NCBI GenBank assembly: GCA_014879445.1
Contig: JACSSC010000020.1
Location: 48,655-112,654, forward strand
Direction of reading: 5' to 3'
Source: Candidatus Competibacteraceae bacterium
GTDB lineage: Bacteria; Bacteroidota; Bacteroidia; CAIKAF01
DNA length: 64,000 nucleotides
Of the stretch, positions 53,231-63,899 are shown piece after piece. The position numbers were made by a program, and so were the translations under genes. Numbering within the stretch: the stretch's first letter is position 1; the number at the start of each line of letters is the position of its first letter. Below the pieces are notes generated by a model, which searched no databases, was not told the DNA's origin, and saw only the letters and a program-made list of their open reading frames with translations.

Positions 53231-53391
53231 ACACATGTTGTTAAGGGCATCATCCTTATCGAACGATGGGCAAAAATAACCAATATTATGTAACAACCAA
53301 ATCTTATAGCTTTTTTTAATAAACAATCAATTGGGGATGATAATTTATCAGCTTTACCAAAGAACTTATCTACTTTTGACACGTGATAAAT

Positions 53392-54543
53392 ATGAAAATG
53401 TTTGCTAAAACATTTGCCGGATTAGAGCAGGTTTTGGCTAAAGAAATTACAGCGTTGGGAGGTCATGATGTGAAACCAGGCATTAGAGGTGTTTCTTTTT
53501 CTGGTGATTTAGCTTTATTATATGCAGCCAACTATTCTTTAAGAACTGCTCTGCGCATCTTAGTGGAACTGCACACAGCCACCGTTGAAAATGAAGATGC
53601 CCTTTATCGTGAATGTAAGAAAATTGCCTGGGAAAATGTGATGTCCGTTTCTCAAACTTTCAGCATGGATGCTACCGTTAACAGCCGACTCTTCAATCAT
53701 TCACAATATGTGGCATTGAAAGTAAAAGATGCTTTGGTAGACCGTTTCAGAGAAAAACAATTTAAGCGACCTACGGTTGCCAAGTCATATCCTGATGTGA
53801 AAGTTAATGTTCACATTGACCATCAACGACTAACCATCTCTTTGGATGCAAGTTCCGAATCGCTTCACTTACGTGGCTATCGAATTATTCAAGGTGAAGC
53901 ACCCATCAATGAAGTGCTGGCTGCCGGCATGATTTTATTATCTGATTGGGATATAAAAACGCCATTCTTAGACCCCATGTGTGGCTCAGGCACAATACCC
54001 ATCGAAGCTGCCCTCATTGCCACTAATACCCCTCCCGGATATTACAGAAAAGAATGGGGATTCATGAAATGGAATAACTATGACAATGAATTATTCCTTC
54101 AAATGAAAGAAAAGGAAAATGCCAAAATCCGCAGTTCTACAAACGTATCTATTGCTGCTTACGACAAATCTTTTGCCATGTCTCGTGCCACTCAGCAAAA
54201 TCTGATTTCTGCCCTGATGGATCAACATGTTATCGTGGAAAAAAAGGATTTCTTCAAAACTTCCGAAATTCAAAACCCTTGTCATATCGTTACAAACCCT
54301 CCCTATGGACAGCGCCTAGAGGAAGAAAATATGCCGGCTTTTTACAGTGATTTGGGACGTGTGCTTAAACATTATTATTCAGGTTCTACTGCATGGATTA
54401 TTACTAGTTTTGAGGATGCAATGAAACATGTCGGATTGAAATCCGGAGCCAAAATTCCTCTCTTCAATGGTGCGCTGCCTTGTAAGTTCTATCGCATTGA
54501 TCTTTATCAGGGCTCAAAGAAAACTCCATCATCAGCTGATTGA
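53392..54543 (+). CDS. THUMP-domain RNA methyltransferase (RlmL/YpsC-like)
   Basis: A 383-residue class I RNA N2-guanine methyltransferase. The N-terminal ferredoxin-like and THUMP domains (FAKTFAGLEQVLAKEITALG; KVNVHIDHQRLTISLDAS) bind RNA; the catalytic domain has FLDPMCGSGTIPIEAALIA (motif I with SAM-binding acidic site) and motif IV NPPYGQRLEE. It corresponds to the methyltransferase half of RlmL, the usual size in Bacteroidota. The ORF-track start is a GTG at 53383; ATG 53392 is preferred. Confidence 0.93.
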   Translation: MKMFAKTFAGLEQVLAKEITALGGHDVKPGIRGVSFSGDLALLYAANYSLRTALRILVELHTATVENEDALYRECKKIAWENVMSVSQTFSMDATVNSRLFNHSQYVALKVKDALVDRFREKQFKRPTVAKSYPDVKVNVHIDHQRLTISLDASSESLHLRGYRIIQGEAPINEVLAAGMILLSDWDIKTPFLDPMCGSGTIPIEAALIATNTPPGYYRKEWGFMKWNNYDNELFLQMKEKENAKIRSSTNVSIAAYDKSFAMSRATQQNLISALMDQHVIVEKKDFFKTSEIQNPCHIVTNPPYGQRLEEENMPAFYSDLGRVLKHYYSGSTAWIITSFEDAMKHVGLKSGAKIPLFNGALPCKFYRIDLYQGSKKTPSSAD

Positions 54544-54560
54544 TAGCTCTCTTTGCTTCT

Positions 54561-56648
54561 TTAATATTTTAAAAGTTTTTCGATTAAAGCCCCTACCCTA
54601 TCCGCATTAGGCAACATGGCATTTTCTAGATTGCTGTTTAAGGGTATAGCCGGTAATTTTTCGGCTCCGGTAATTTCTACTGGTGCATCAAGCCATGCAA
54701 AACATGCATGCTGTATGCTTCCTGCCATGGCCTCAGCAAATGAATTACGCAATACCTCTTCGGTAACTATCATACAGCGTCCATGTGCCTTTACTCTTTC
54801 AAAAACCAACCCTTCGTCCCAAGGATTCAATGTACGCAAATCAATGATTTCAATCCTGCCTGCAAATCTTTTTGCGGCTTGCATAGACCAATATACGCCC
54901 ATACCATAGGTTACTATTAGCATTGTTGTTTCTGTCGTGTTTGTCTCATTGGTTTGCAACACGATGCGTGCTTTACCAAATGGAATAACATAATTCTCAT
55001 CCGGATCTATGGTACGAGCCCCTTCTGTGCCTTTTATTTTACTCCAATACAATCCCTTATGTTCAAATATAACAACCGGATTGGGATCGTAATACGCCGA
55101 CTTTAGTAATCCTTTTAAATCAGCTCCATTCGATGGATATGCCACTTTCACGCCGTGAATATTGAGCACTACTGACTCCACACTGGATGAGTGATATGGC
55201 CCTCCACTTCCATAAGCCCCAGTAGGCACTCGTAATATCATACTCACCGGCCATTTCCCATTTGACAAATAGCATGAGCGGCTCACTTCCGAAAACAACT
55301 GATTCAGCCCAGGCCATATATAATCAGCAAATTGCACTTCTACAATCGGCTTTAGTCCAACTGCACTCATACCTACTGTACTGCCTATGATAAATGCTTC
55401 CTGTATGGGGGTATTAAATATGCGTTCATCTCCAAATCTTTCTGCCAAAGTAGCTGCTTCCCTAAACACACCGCCCAATCTCTTGCCTACGTCTTGACCA
55501 TAAAACACACATTCAGGATGCTTTTCCATAATTTCTCGGATGGCAATTAAGGCGCTATCTACCATCACAACAGGTTGACGACCGCTTGGCTCTCGTTCAC
55601 CCACTTCTTGGGTAATAGGCGTAGGGGCAAATACATGTCTATGCAAATCCGAAGGATACGGCTCTTCAGCCTCAAGGGCAAACTGATAGGCCTGCTCTAC
55701 TTTATGTTGAATGTCGGATTCCAAACCCTCCAACATTTCTTCAGAAACGCCCTGACTAATTAGCTTTTTTCGTAGCAATGGATATGGATCTTTTTGTTGA
55801 TGAATTTGCAAATCATTACGATACCATTCACGCCTAACTCCTGATGTATGATGTCCAATAAGTGGCACTTCGGCTCTTAGCAAAAAAGGCCTTCTTTCGA
55901 CACGCATTACTGCTAATATTTCTTTGATGGATAAATAACTTGCTTCAAAGTCGGATCCATCAACCACCCTCGCTTCTATTCCATTAAACCCTTTTGCATA
56001 TTGGTCGGCGTTCATAGCTCTGACCTCAGCAGCTGTAGCCGATATATCCCATCCGTTATCTTGAACCAAAAAAAGCACAGGCAATTGCTTCAACGAAGCC
56101 ATCTGTAATGCTTCTGACACTTCCCCCTCTGTTACGCTGGCATCGCCAAGCGAACATACCGAAACCGGCAAGCCGACTCCATCTGATTGATACTTTCTTT
56201 CTTGATATGCCATACCCATCGCTGCTCCAACCGCCGGTATGGCCTGCATACCTGTTGCCGACGACTGATGTGGTATTTTGGGCTTACCATCTTCTCGCAA
56301 CGACGGATGACTGTAATAGGTACGGCCGCCCGAAAACGGATCATTGCGTCGGGCCAATAACTGCAACATTAAATCATACGGCTGAATACCAATGGAGAGC
56401 AATAGTGAATCATCCCTATAATACGGAAACAGATAATCAATCGGCAATAACTGCATCCCTAATGCAATCTGAATTGCCTCATGCCCCCTACTTGTAGCAT
56501 GTACATATCGCGATGTTACGGATGTATGCTTCTCATATAACGACGACATAGCAATGGCCGTAATCATATGTTCATAGGCCTTTATGCTTATTCGTGTATC
56601 CAATATTTTCAACTCCTTTTCTATATCCGGTAATGTTTCAATGCGCAT
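54561..56648 (-). CDS. Fused alpha/beta E1 of a 2-oxoacid dehydrogenase complex
   Basis: A 695-residue thiamine diphosphate enzyme in which both E1 subunits are joined. The alpha part (about 1-340) has the ThDP motif beginning CSLGDASVTEGEVSEALQMA and ending near ATAAEVRAMN; the beta part (about 355-695) has MVDSALIAIREIMEKHPECVFYGQDVG and IILRVPTGAYGSGGPYHSSS. The sequence is that of branched-chain keto-acid-type E1 enzymes, which decarboxylate the keto acids of Val, Leu and Ile, although pyruvate use is possible. Such fusions are common in Bacteroidota. No E2 or E3 gene is adjacent. A TAnnTTTG element is 26 nt upstream. Confidence 0.93.
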   Translation of the reverse strand: MRIETLPDIEKELKILDTRISIKAYEHMITAIAMSSLYEKHTSVTSRYVHATSRGHEAIQIALGMQLLPIDYLFPYYRDDSLLLSIGIQPYDLMLQLLARRNDPFSGGRTYYSHPSLREDGKPKIPHQSSATGMQAIPAVGAAMGMAYQERKYQSDGVGLPVSVCSLGDASVTEGEVSEALQMASLKQLPVLFLVQDNGWDISATAAEVRAMNADQYAKGFNGIEARVVDGSDFEASYLSIKEILAVMRVERRPFLLRAEVPLIGHHTSGVRREWYRNDLQIHQQKDPYPLLRKKLISQGVSEEMLEGLESDIQHKVEQAYQFALEAEEPYPSDLHRHVFAPTPITQEVGEREPSGRQPVVMVDSALIAIREIMEKHPECVFYGQDVGKRLGGVFREAATLAERFGDERIFNTPIQEAFIIGSTVGMSAVGLKPIVEVQFADYIWPGLNQLFSEVSRSCYLSNGKWPVSMILRVPTGAYGSGGPYHSSSVESVVLNIHGVKVAYPSNGADLKGLLKSAYYDPNPVVIFEHKGLYWSKIKGTEGARTIDPDENYVIPFGKARIVLQTNETNTTETTMLIVTYGMGVYWSMQAAKRFAGRIEIIDLRTLNPWDEGLVFERVKAHGRCMIVTEEVLRNSFAEAMAGSIQHACFAWLDAPVEITGAEKLPAIPLNSNLENAMLPNADRVGALIEKLLKY

Positions 56649-56674
56649 CAGATCTGTTTATTCTCAACACTTAA

Positions 56675-56682
56675 CAAATATA
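56675..56682 (-). promoter_or_regulatory. Candidate -7 element (TATATTTG) of the fused E1 gene
   Basis: Minus-strand TATATTTG fits TAnnTTTG; leader to the ATG at 56648 is about 20-25 nt. No TTG at -33 spacing was found. Confidence 0.45.
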
Positions 56683-56879
56683 ATCAGAAAGGGTTTACGA
56701 TTGTTTTTCATTTTCTATTCTTTTTATTCTTCTATTATAATAATCCTAACACGTCATACCTCATAAACAAATCCAAACCATCGTGCTTTGTTTGTTTTTA
56801 CTAAGTCATTTATCCATTTTACGCATTTTATTATAAGGATTTTAAAGCCATATTATATTTTTACATCAGATTATTGGTT

Positions 56880-59800
56880 ATGAAGCATACATTTTTATCT
56901 CTTTTTATTTTCCTCTCTGTCATACGCCTTTCGGGGCAAGCCATCCCATCCGAACTGCCTTGGAGCGAATCTTTTGCTTCTGCATACGCACAATACCCTC
57001 TGGTGCCGCATGGCTTACTTGAAGCCGTCTCTTTTGTTCAAACCCGATTTGCGCATCTCAACGAAACGATTGACTCCAGTTGTACCGGCATGCCTAGATA
57101 TATGACATGCATGGGCCTCATTGAAAATGGGAAAGGATACTTTAATCCTACCCTCCAAGTCGTTTCGCAATTATCCGGCTTTACCACAAACCTTATCAAA
57201 TCATCTCCAAATACTGCCATTCATGCCTATGCCGCCAGTTTCCAACATCTTTTACTTACCTACAATTTGGCCGATTCATCTTTGTATAATCAATTACATC
57301 TGCTGGAGTTGCTAACTGAAATCCCCATTCAAACCCAATGGGCTTCCAACGATTTTGCTTTTCAAAGCTTTCTTTTCGAAATCATTCGCTTCCTCAATAC
57401 CGTTGAGTACCAAACTAATTTTGGCTTCCCTAATCATAAAATTGATGCACTTACTTTCTTTGGGCAGGAAAGATTTGAAATGCTTTCCGCCGGCCAAATT
57501 TTGATTTCTCCATACTCTGTCAGCGACACTTCAGGTAATGCATGGCTGCCTGCCGGTATCAAGTCAGCCGACTATCCACCTGCTTTATGGAATCCGGCAG
57601 CTAGCTGTAATTACAGCTCTCGTAACGGAACAGCTATTAGTGCTGTTACGATTCATACCGTGCAAGGCACATATTCCGGATGTATTTCATGGTTTCAAAA
57701 TTGCGCCGCCAGCGTTTCTGCTCACTATGTTTTGCGTTCGTCCGACGGACAGGTTACTCAAATGGTTTTAGAATCTAATAAAGCTTGGCATGTTGGAACC
57801 GAAAACCCATATACCATTGGATTGGAACACGAAGGATATGTGAACAATTCCGCCTGGTACACCCCTGCCATGTACTCTTCTTCGGCTGCGCTGGTAAGCG
57901 ATATTACCAATAGTGGATATGGCATCAATCCCATTCGTACTGCATGGTGGCCTTGGGCTCCCACCACACATTACAACCAAAGCAGCATACCGGGTGGGTG
58001 CACACGTATTAAAGGTCATCAGCATTATCCTAACCAAACACATACTGACCCCGGAGCCAACTGGGACTGGAATAAATACTTTATGCTGATTCATCCAACA
58101 CCCAGTGCTCAGATTTTTAACGCAGCTTCTGGTACACTCACAGATCCGGGAGGCGCCGGAAACTATGCCGACGACCAACGTGTCATATATACCATAGCTC
58201 CATCTGCTGCTAATACCGTTACCATTTCTTTCGGCAGCTTTCAGCTTGAAAACAACTGGGATTATCTTTTCATATATGATGGAGCCGATATACAAGCCCC
58301 TCTCATCGGATACTATACTGGAAATGCAAACCCCGGTGTTATTACCTCTTCAGGCAATGCTATTACGCTTGAATTCCGATCCGACTGCGCTACCACAGCG
58401 CCTGGATTTGAACTCAACTGGACTTCTGTTAGCACACCCCCTCCCGTGAGCGACAACACTCCTCCTACTACACTTATTCAACTTAGCCAAAACTGGCAAA
58501 CTCATAACTTTGATGCTTCATTCTTAGATGATGATAACCCGGGTGGGTCAGGTCTCGAAAAAGCATATTATTCAGTGGCCGACTTCAATGCTTCCGACTG
58601 GCGGTCCAATGCCAACCGTGGTTTCTTCTTTGATTCTTTCGACAACAACACTCTTCATAGCGATTGGACTTCTTTCACCGGTACTTGGACGGTTGCCAAT
58701 GGCGAATTAATTCAATCCGACGAATCGCTCTCTAATACCAACCTATCTGCTTATCTTCGTCAGGATTTATCTAACAGATATCTCTATCATTTCTCTGCGG
58801 CCATTGAAGGCGGACAATCAAACCGCAGAGCCGGATTTCACTTCTTTGCCGACAGCGCTTCACTCCCAAACAGAGGCAACGGTTATTTTATTTGGTTTCG
58901 ACTCGACGACCAACAACTTCAATTCTATAAAGTAACCAATGATGCTTTTTCTTTACTTCACACCGAACCCATTTCGCTTGTCCCTTCGCAATGGTACGAC
59001 TTCAAAGTGATTTACGACCGAATTGCCGGAAAAATTACTGTTTATAAAGATAATATGCTGGCCGGTAGTTATACCGATATCGCTCCTTATTCTTCTGGCA
59101 AATTCATCTCGTTCAGAAGCGGTAACGCCATTTGGAAAATCAATCACTTGCACATTTATCGCAGTCGCTATGCCAATTCTTCAACTTCCATCTCCGTTGG
59201 CAATTGCTTCGACTGTGATATACGCTATCAAAACACTTCACCCCCTCAACATGCCGCTAAAATTTACTCTTTAGTTGCCGACTCTGCCGGAAACCTTTCC
59301 TCTATCGCATGTCACGATGTATCCGTTGACTGGACACCTCCTGAACCCATCTCAACTATATCAGATGGAGCTGCTGCCGATATTGATACTACCTTTAATG
59401 GATCTTTCCTTCAATACAACTGGACCGCTGCTTCCGACCCTCACTCAGGCATCAGCCGATACTTTTATGCGGTTGGCGATGCTCCCGGTGATAGCAATAT
59501 CGTTGATTGGAATGATAACTGGATCTTCCTTTCTGCCGATGATATCCTGAATCTTAACCCCGGAACCATCTATTATGTACAGGTAAAATCTGAAAATGGA
59601 GCCGGACTCTTTTCTTCTCCTTCCATTTCAAACGGCCAACTCTATTTTGTTGACGATTCTTCTATCAACCCTGAAACGCCTTTTCAAATTTCTATCTTCC
59701 CAAATCCAGCTCAATCGTATATTCATGTCGCAATCAATCCACCAACTTCCACCACAATTTGGCTTCAACTTCTTGATTTGCAAGGAAGAATAATCTTTGA

Positions 59801-59930
59801 CCTCGGAAATGTGTTTTTATCTAACCAAATCGTTTTGCCCATTCCTTCTCATATTGCTAATGGCACGTACATCCTTTCTGGTTTCTTGAATGGATATCGC
59901 TTTGCTTATAAAACACATATTCAGAGATAA
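56880..59930 (+). CDS. T9SS-secreted amidase_2-type peptidoglycan hydrolase with CUB domain
   Basis: A 1016-residue multidomain exported protein. Order: signal peptide (MKHTFLSLFIFLSVIRLSGQ); a family-specific N-terminal region (to about 230); an N-acetylmuramoyl-L-alanine amidase_2-like domain (about 250-390) with VTIHTVQGTYSGCISWFQ, GLEHEGY and the zinc-site segment GHQHYPNQTHTDPGANWDW; a CUB domain (about 405-520, FGSFQLENNWDYLFIYDG); a lectin-like beta-sandwich (about 580-760); a fibronectin III-like part; and a T9SS type A sorting domain (ISIFPNPAQSYIHVAI... GTYILSGF). The protein likely acts outside the cell on foreign or own cell walls. The ORF-track start is a TTG at 56874; ATG 56880 is used. 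Confidence 0.88.
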   Translation: MKHTFLSLFIFLSVIRLSGQAIPSELPWSESFASAYAQYPLVPHGLLEAVSFVQTRFAHLNETIDSSCTGMPRYMTCMGLIENGKGYFNPTLQVVSQLSGFTTNLIKSSPNTAIHAYAASFQHLLLTYNLADSSLYNQLHLLELLTEIPIQTQWASNDFAFQSFLFEIIRFLNTVEYQTNFGFPNHKIDALTFFGQERFEMLSAGQILISPYSVSDTSGNAWLPAGIKSADYPPALWNPAASCNYSSRNGTAISAVTIHTVQGTYSGCISWFQNCAASVSAHYVLRSSDGQVTQMVLESNKAWHVGTENPYTIGLEHEGYVNNSAWYTPAMYSSSAALVSDITNSGYGINPIRTAWWPWAPTTHYNQSSIPGGCTRIKGHQHYPNQTHTDPGANWDWNKYFMLIHPTPSAQIFNAASGTLTDPGGAGNYADDQRVIYTIAPSAANTVTISFGSFQLENNWDYLFIYDGADIQAPLIGYYTGNANPGVITSSGNAITLEFRSDCATTAPGFELNWTSVSTPPPVSDNTPPTTLIQLSQNWQTHNFDASFLDDDNPGGSGLEKAYYSVADFNASDWRSNANRGFFFDSFDNNTLHSDWTSFTGTWTVANGELIQSDESLSNTNLSAYLRQDLSNRYLYHFSAAIEGGQSNRRAGFHFFADSASLPNRGNGYFIWFRLDDQQLQFYKVTNDAFSLLHTEPISLVPSQWYDFKVIYDRIAGKITVYKDNMLAGSYTDIAPYSSGKFISFRSGNAIWKINHLHIYRSRYANSSTSISVGNCFDCDIRYQNTSPPQHAAKIYSLVADSAGNLSSIACHDVSVDWTPPEPISTISDGAAADIDTTFNGSFLQYNWTAASDPHSGISRYFYAVGDAPGDSNIVDWNDNWIFLSADDILNLNPGTIYYVQVKSENGAGLFSSPSISNGQLYFVDDSSINPETPFQISIFPNPAQSYIHVAINPPTSTTIWLQLLDLQGRIIFDLGNVFLSNQIVLPIPSHIANGTYILSGFLNGYRFAYKTHIQR

Positions 59931-60027
59931 ACATCTTTCTATCGCATTTTTTTTACCTGTTTTTTCATTTTTTATCATCATTCTTATACTTAACTTCATA
60001 ATATTGTATTCATAAACTACAATTAAT

Positions 60028-61920
60028 ATGAAACGAATATTACTTTTTGCTGCCGCCGTTTTAATTATTAATGCTGCCGGCGCTCAGGTTCAAAGAATGG
60101 TGATGGCTGAAGCTTTCTCCAATGCAAGTTGCGGCCCTTGCGCTTCTCAAAATCCCGGATATAGCGCTTTGCTAGCTAGCAACACTACTAAGGTTGTTGC
60201 CATTAAATATCAAACCAACTGGCCCGGTGTTGACCCCATGAATGCCCAAACACAATCCGAAGTTGGTCCTCGTGTTAGTTATTACAGCGTGTCTGGTGTT
60301 CCTTGGGGCGTTTTAGACGGTACTCCGTTTGCCGGCTCAAGCTACTCAGGCGCTGTTGCCAATCTCGACCAAGCCGAAATTAATGCCCGATATGCTGTTG
60401 GATCTCCCTTTGCGCTCAATATATCTCATAGCTTTTCTCCCGACATGGATTCCATCTTCATTCAAGTAGACATTGACTGCCCAGCAGGCCATAATGGAAC
60501 AACCCTTAAACTTCATGTGGCCATGATTGAAAAACTCATTACTTTCTCTTCTCCTCCCGGTAGTAATGGCGAAACTGAATTTCATAATGTTATGCGCAAA
60601 ATGTATCCAAATGCCAGTGGCACATCTTTAGCTGCCTCTTGGGCTCCTGGAAATAACCAAACTTTGAATTTTGCTGCGCCCATCCCTTCCTATATCTACG
60701 ACTATACACAAATCGGCGTTATCGCTTTTATTCAGGAAGATGCCAACAAAGAAGTGCATCAAGCAGGTATCAGCAACCCCATCCCTCTTATTGATTTTGT
60801 GAAAAATGTTTCTGTTGGTAACGTCACAACGGCCAGCTGCAATACCGACCTCAACGGCGCTACTTTTACCGTTACAAATCAAGGATCTACTACCGTTACG
60901 GCTTTAACTATTAACCAACAGCTTGACAATGGCTCTATTACTCAAACCCCTTGGACTGGCACCATCCTATCAGGCGCCAACCAAGTTTTCACACTAGCCA
61001 ACGAAACCGGCATTACACCCGGTTCGCACACCATGAAAGCTTGGGTAACTGATGTAAACGGAAATGGAATCCTTACCCCCGTTGGAAACATGGCCCAAAA
61101 AGTTTTTAATGTATTCGGAACTCCGGTTTCCGGACCTATCTTCAACGATTTTGCCAGCACAACATTTCCTCCTACCGACTGGATTTTAGATAATTATGAA
61201 TCTAGCTTGGGATGGAGTCGCCAAACCGCTAGTGCTGGAGGCGGACAAGGTTCTGCTCGATTCAACTCGTATTTAATCCCTAATGGCGGCATCCGCGATT
61301 TTTATTTGCCACGTACCGATATCTCTGGTATAACCAATCCTATCCTGAGTTTTGATGTGGCTTATGCACAGTACTCCAGCGAAAACGACCGATTGGCCGT
61401 TTCTGTTAGTACCGATTGCGGCGCTTCTTGGAATACCATTTACAACAAAGCCGGATCTACTCTAAAAACCGCACCTGCTACCACTTCTAGCTTTACACCT
61501 ACTTCCTCCCAATGGCGTTCCGAACTTGTCGATCTAGCCAACTATGCTACAGCCAATGATATCATTTTCCGTTTCAGAGGTACCAGCAACTATGGCAACA
61601 ACATCTTTGTTGATAATATCAATATTAACTATTCTACTGTTTCTATTGATGACCAAAACAATATCAATGGCATTCTGGTATATCCCAATCCTTCTACCGA
61701 TAAAGCTTGGATTGGATTAACTTTATCCGAAAAACAAACCGTTAGCGTTGCTCTCATCAACCAACTGGGCGCTACCATTCAGCATCTGCAATTCGGCGAC
61801 CTCACTGCCGGATCTCATACCCTACCCATACAAACCGATGCACTGGCTGTTGGCATTTATCATGTAATGATTACTACCGGCAACACTACCTCTGTTCACA
61901 AACTCACAGTTACACGCTAA
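60028..61920 (+). CDS. T9SS-secreted Omp28-like protein with thioredoxin-type CxxC
   Basis: A 630-residue exported protein. Signal peptide MKRILLFAAAVLIINAAGAQ; then an Omp28-related domain (about 20-250) whose N-terminus MAEAFSNASCGPCASQNP carries a thioredoxin-like CxxC (CGPC); an Ig-like/CARDB-type segment (about 260-360); a beta-sandwich region resembling MAM/lectin folds (about 380-540); and a T9SS type A sorting domain (VYPNPSTDKAWIGLTLSE... VGIYHVMI). Omp28-type CxxC proteins are widespread in Bacteroidota; redox function is plausible from the CGPC but untested. It follows the amidase gene by about 97 bp and is followed by a strong terminator. Confidence 0.88.
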   Translation: MKRILLFAAAVLIINAAGAQVQRMVMAEAFSNASCGPCASQNPGYSALLASNTTKVVAIKYQTNWPGVDPMNAQTQSEVGPRVSYYSVSGVPWGVLDGTPFAGSSYSGAVANLDQAEINARYAVGSPFALNISHSFSPDMDSIFIQVDIDCPAGHNGTTLKLHVAMIEKLITFSSPPGSNGETEFHNVMRKMYPNASGTSLAASWAPGNNQTLNFAAPIPSYIYDYTQIGVIAFIQEDANKEVHQAGISNPIPLIDFVKNVSVGNVTTASCNTDLNGATFTVTNQGSTTVTALTINQQLDNGSITQTPWTGTILSGANQVFTLANETGITPGSHTMKAWVTDVNGNGILTPVGNMAQKVFNVFGTPVSGPIFNDFASTTFPPTDWILDNYESSLGWSRQTASAGGGQGSARFNSYLIPNGGIRDFYLPRTDISGITNPILSFDVAYAQYSSENDRLAVSVSTDCGASWNTIYNKAGSTLKTAPATTSSFTPTSSQWRSELVDLANYATANDIIFRFRGTSNYGNNIFVDNININYSTVSIDDQNNINGILVYPNPSTDKAWIGLTLSEKQTVSVALINQLGATIQHLQFGDLTAGSHTLPIQTDALAVGIYHVMITTGNTTSVHKLTVTR

Positions 61921-61943
61921 TTACTTGCTCATTTTTTGAATCT

Positions 61944-61979
61944 AAAACGGGGTCGTATCATACGGCCTCGTTTTTTTTT
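61944..61979 (+). terminator. Intrinsic terminator after the Omp28-like gene
   Basis: ACGGGGTCGTA-TCA-TACGGCCTCGT forms an 11-bp stem (two G-U pairs) with a 3-nt loop, followed by nine T. It lies about 25 nt past the stop. Confidence 0.88.
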
Positions 61980-62046
61980 AACACCATCTTCCCCCACTTT
62001 GACAAGCCATACAGGTTGTCGAAAAAAATAATCATCTTAGGATAGT

Positions 62047-63615
<1,569 letters not shown>

Positions 63616-63621
63616 TCATTT

Positions 63622-63870
63622 ATGCAACTACAGATTATAACGCCCGACAAAACCCTTTTCGATGGCAATGCCAAACTCATTCAGCTCCCTGGCACCAACG
63701 GCTCCTTTGAACTCATGGAAAACCACGCTCCCATCATTTCTACACTGCGTAACGGCAAAATCAAAATCGTGATTGACAACAACATAACCGAGTGGATTCA
63801 CATCAACAGCGGCGTGGTCGAAGTACTCAAAAACAAAGTCATCATTTTGGCCGAACCCTCGCTAAATTAA
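63622..63870 (+). CDS. atpC: ATP synthase F1 epsilon subunit (short form)
   Basis: Central-stalk subunit of 82 residues, only 6 nt after atpD. It has the N-terminal beta-sandwich (LQIITPDKTLFDGNAKLIQLPGTNGSFELMENHAPIISTLRNG) but ends near residue 82, so the C-terminal two-helix domain that inhibits ATP hydrolysis in E. coli is absent. Short forms of this kind are common in Bacteroidota, so this is not a truncation artefact. Confidence 0.94.
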   Translation: MQLQIITPDKTLFDGNAKLIQLPGTNGSFELMENHAPIISTLRNGKIKIVIDNNITEWIHINSGVVEVLKNKVIILAEPSLN

Positions 63871-63899
63871 TCTTCCCCTTTTTTATTATCTTATTTTCT

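Noticed and set aside
56108-56497. 129-residue plus-strand ORF opposite the fused E1 gene
   Set aside because: Lies entirely antisense to the conserved ThDP-binding half of E1; no signal of its own.
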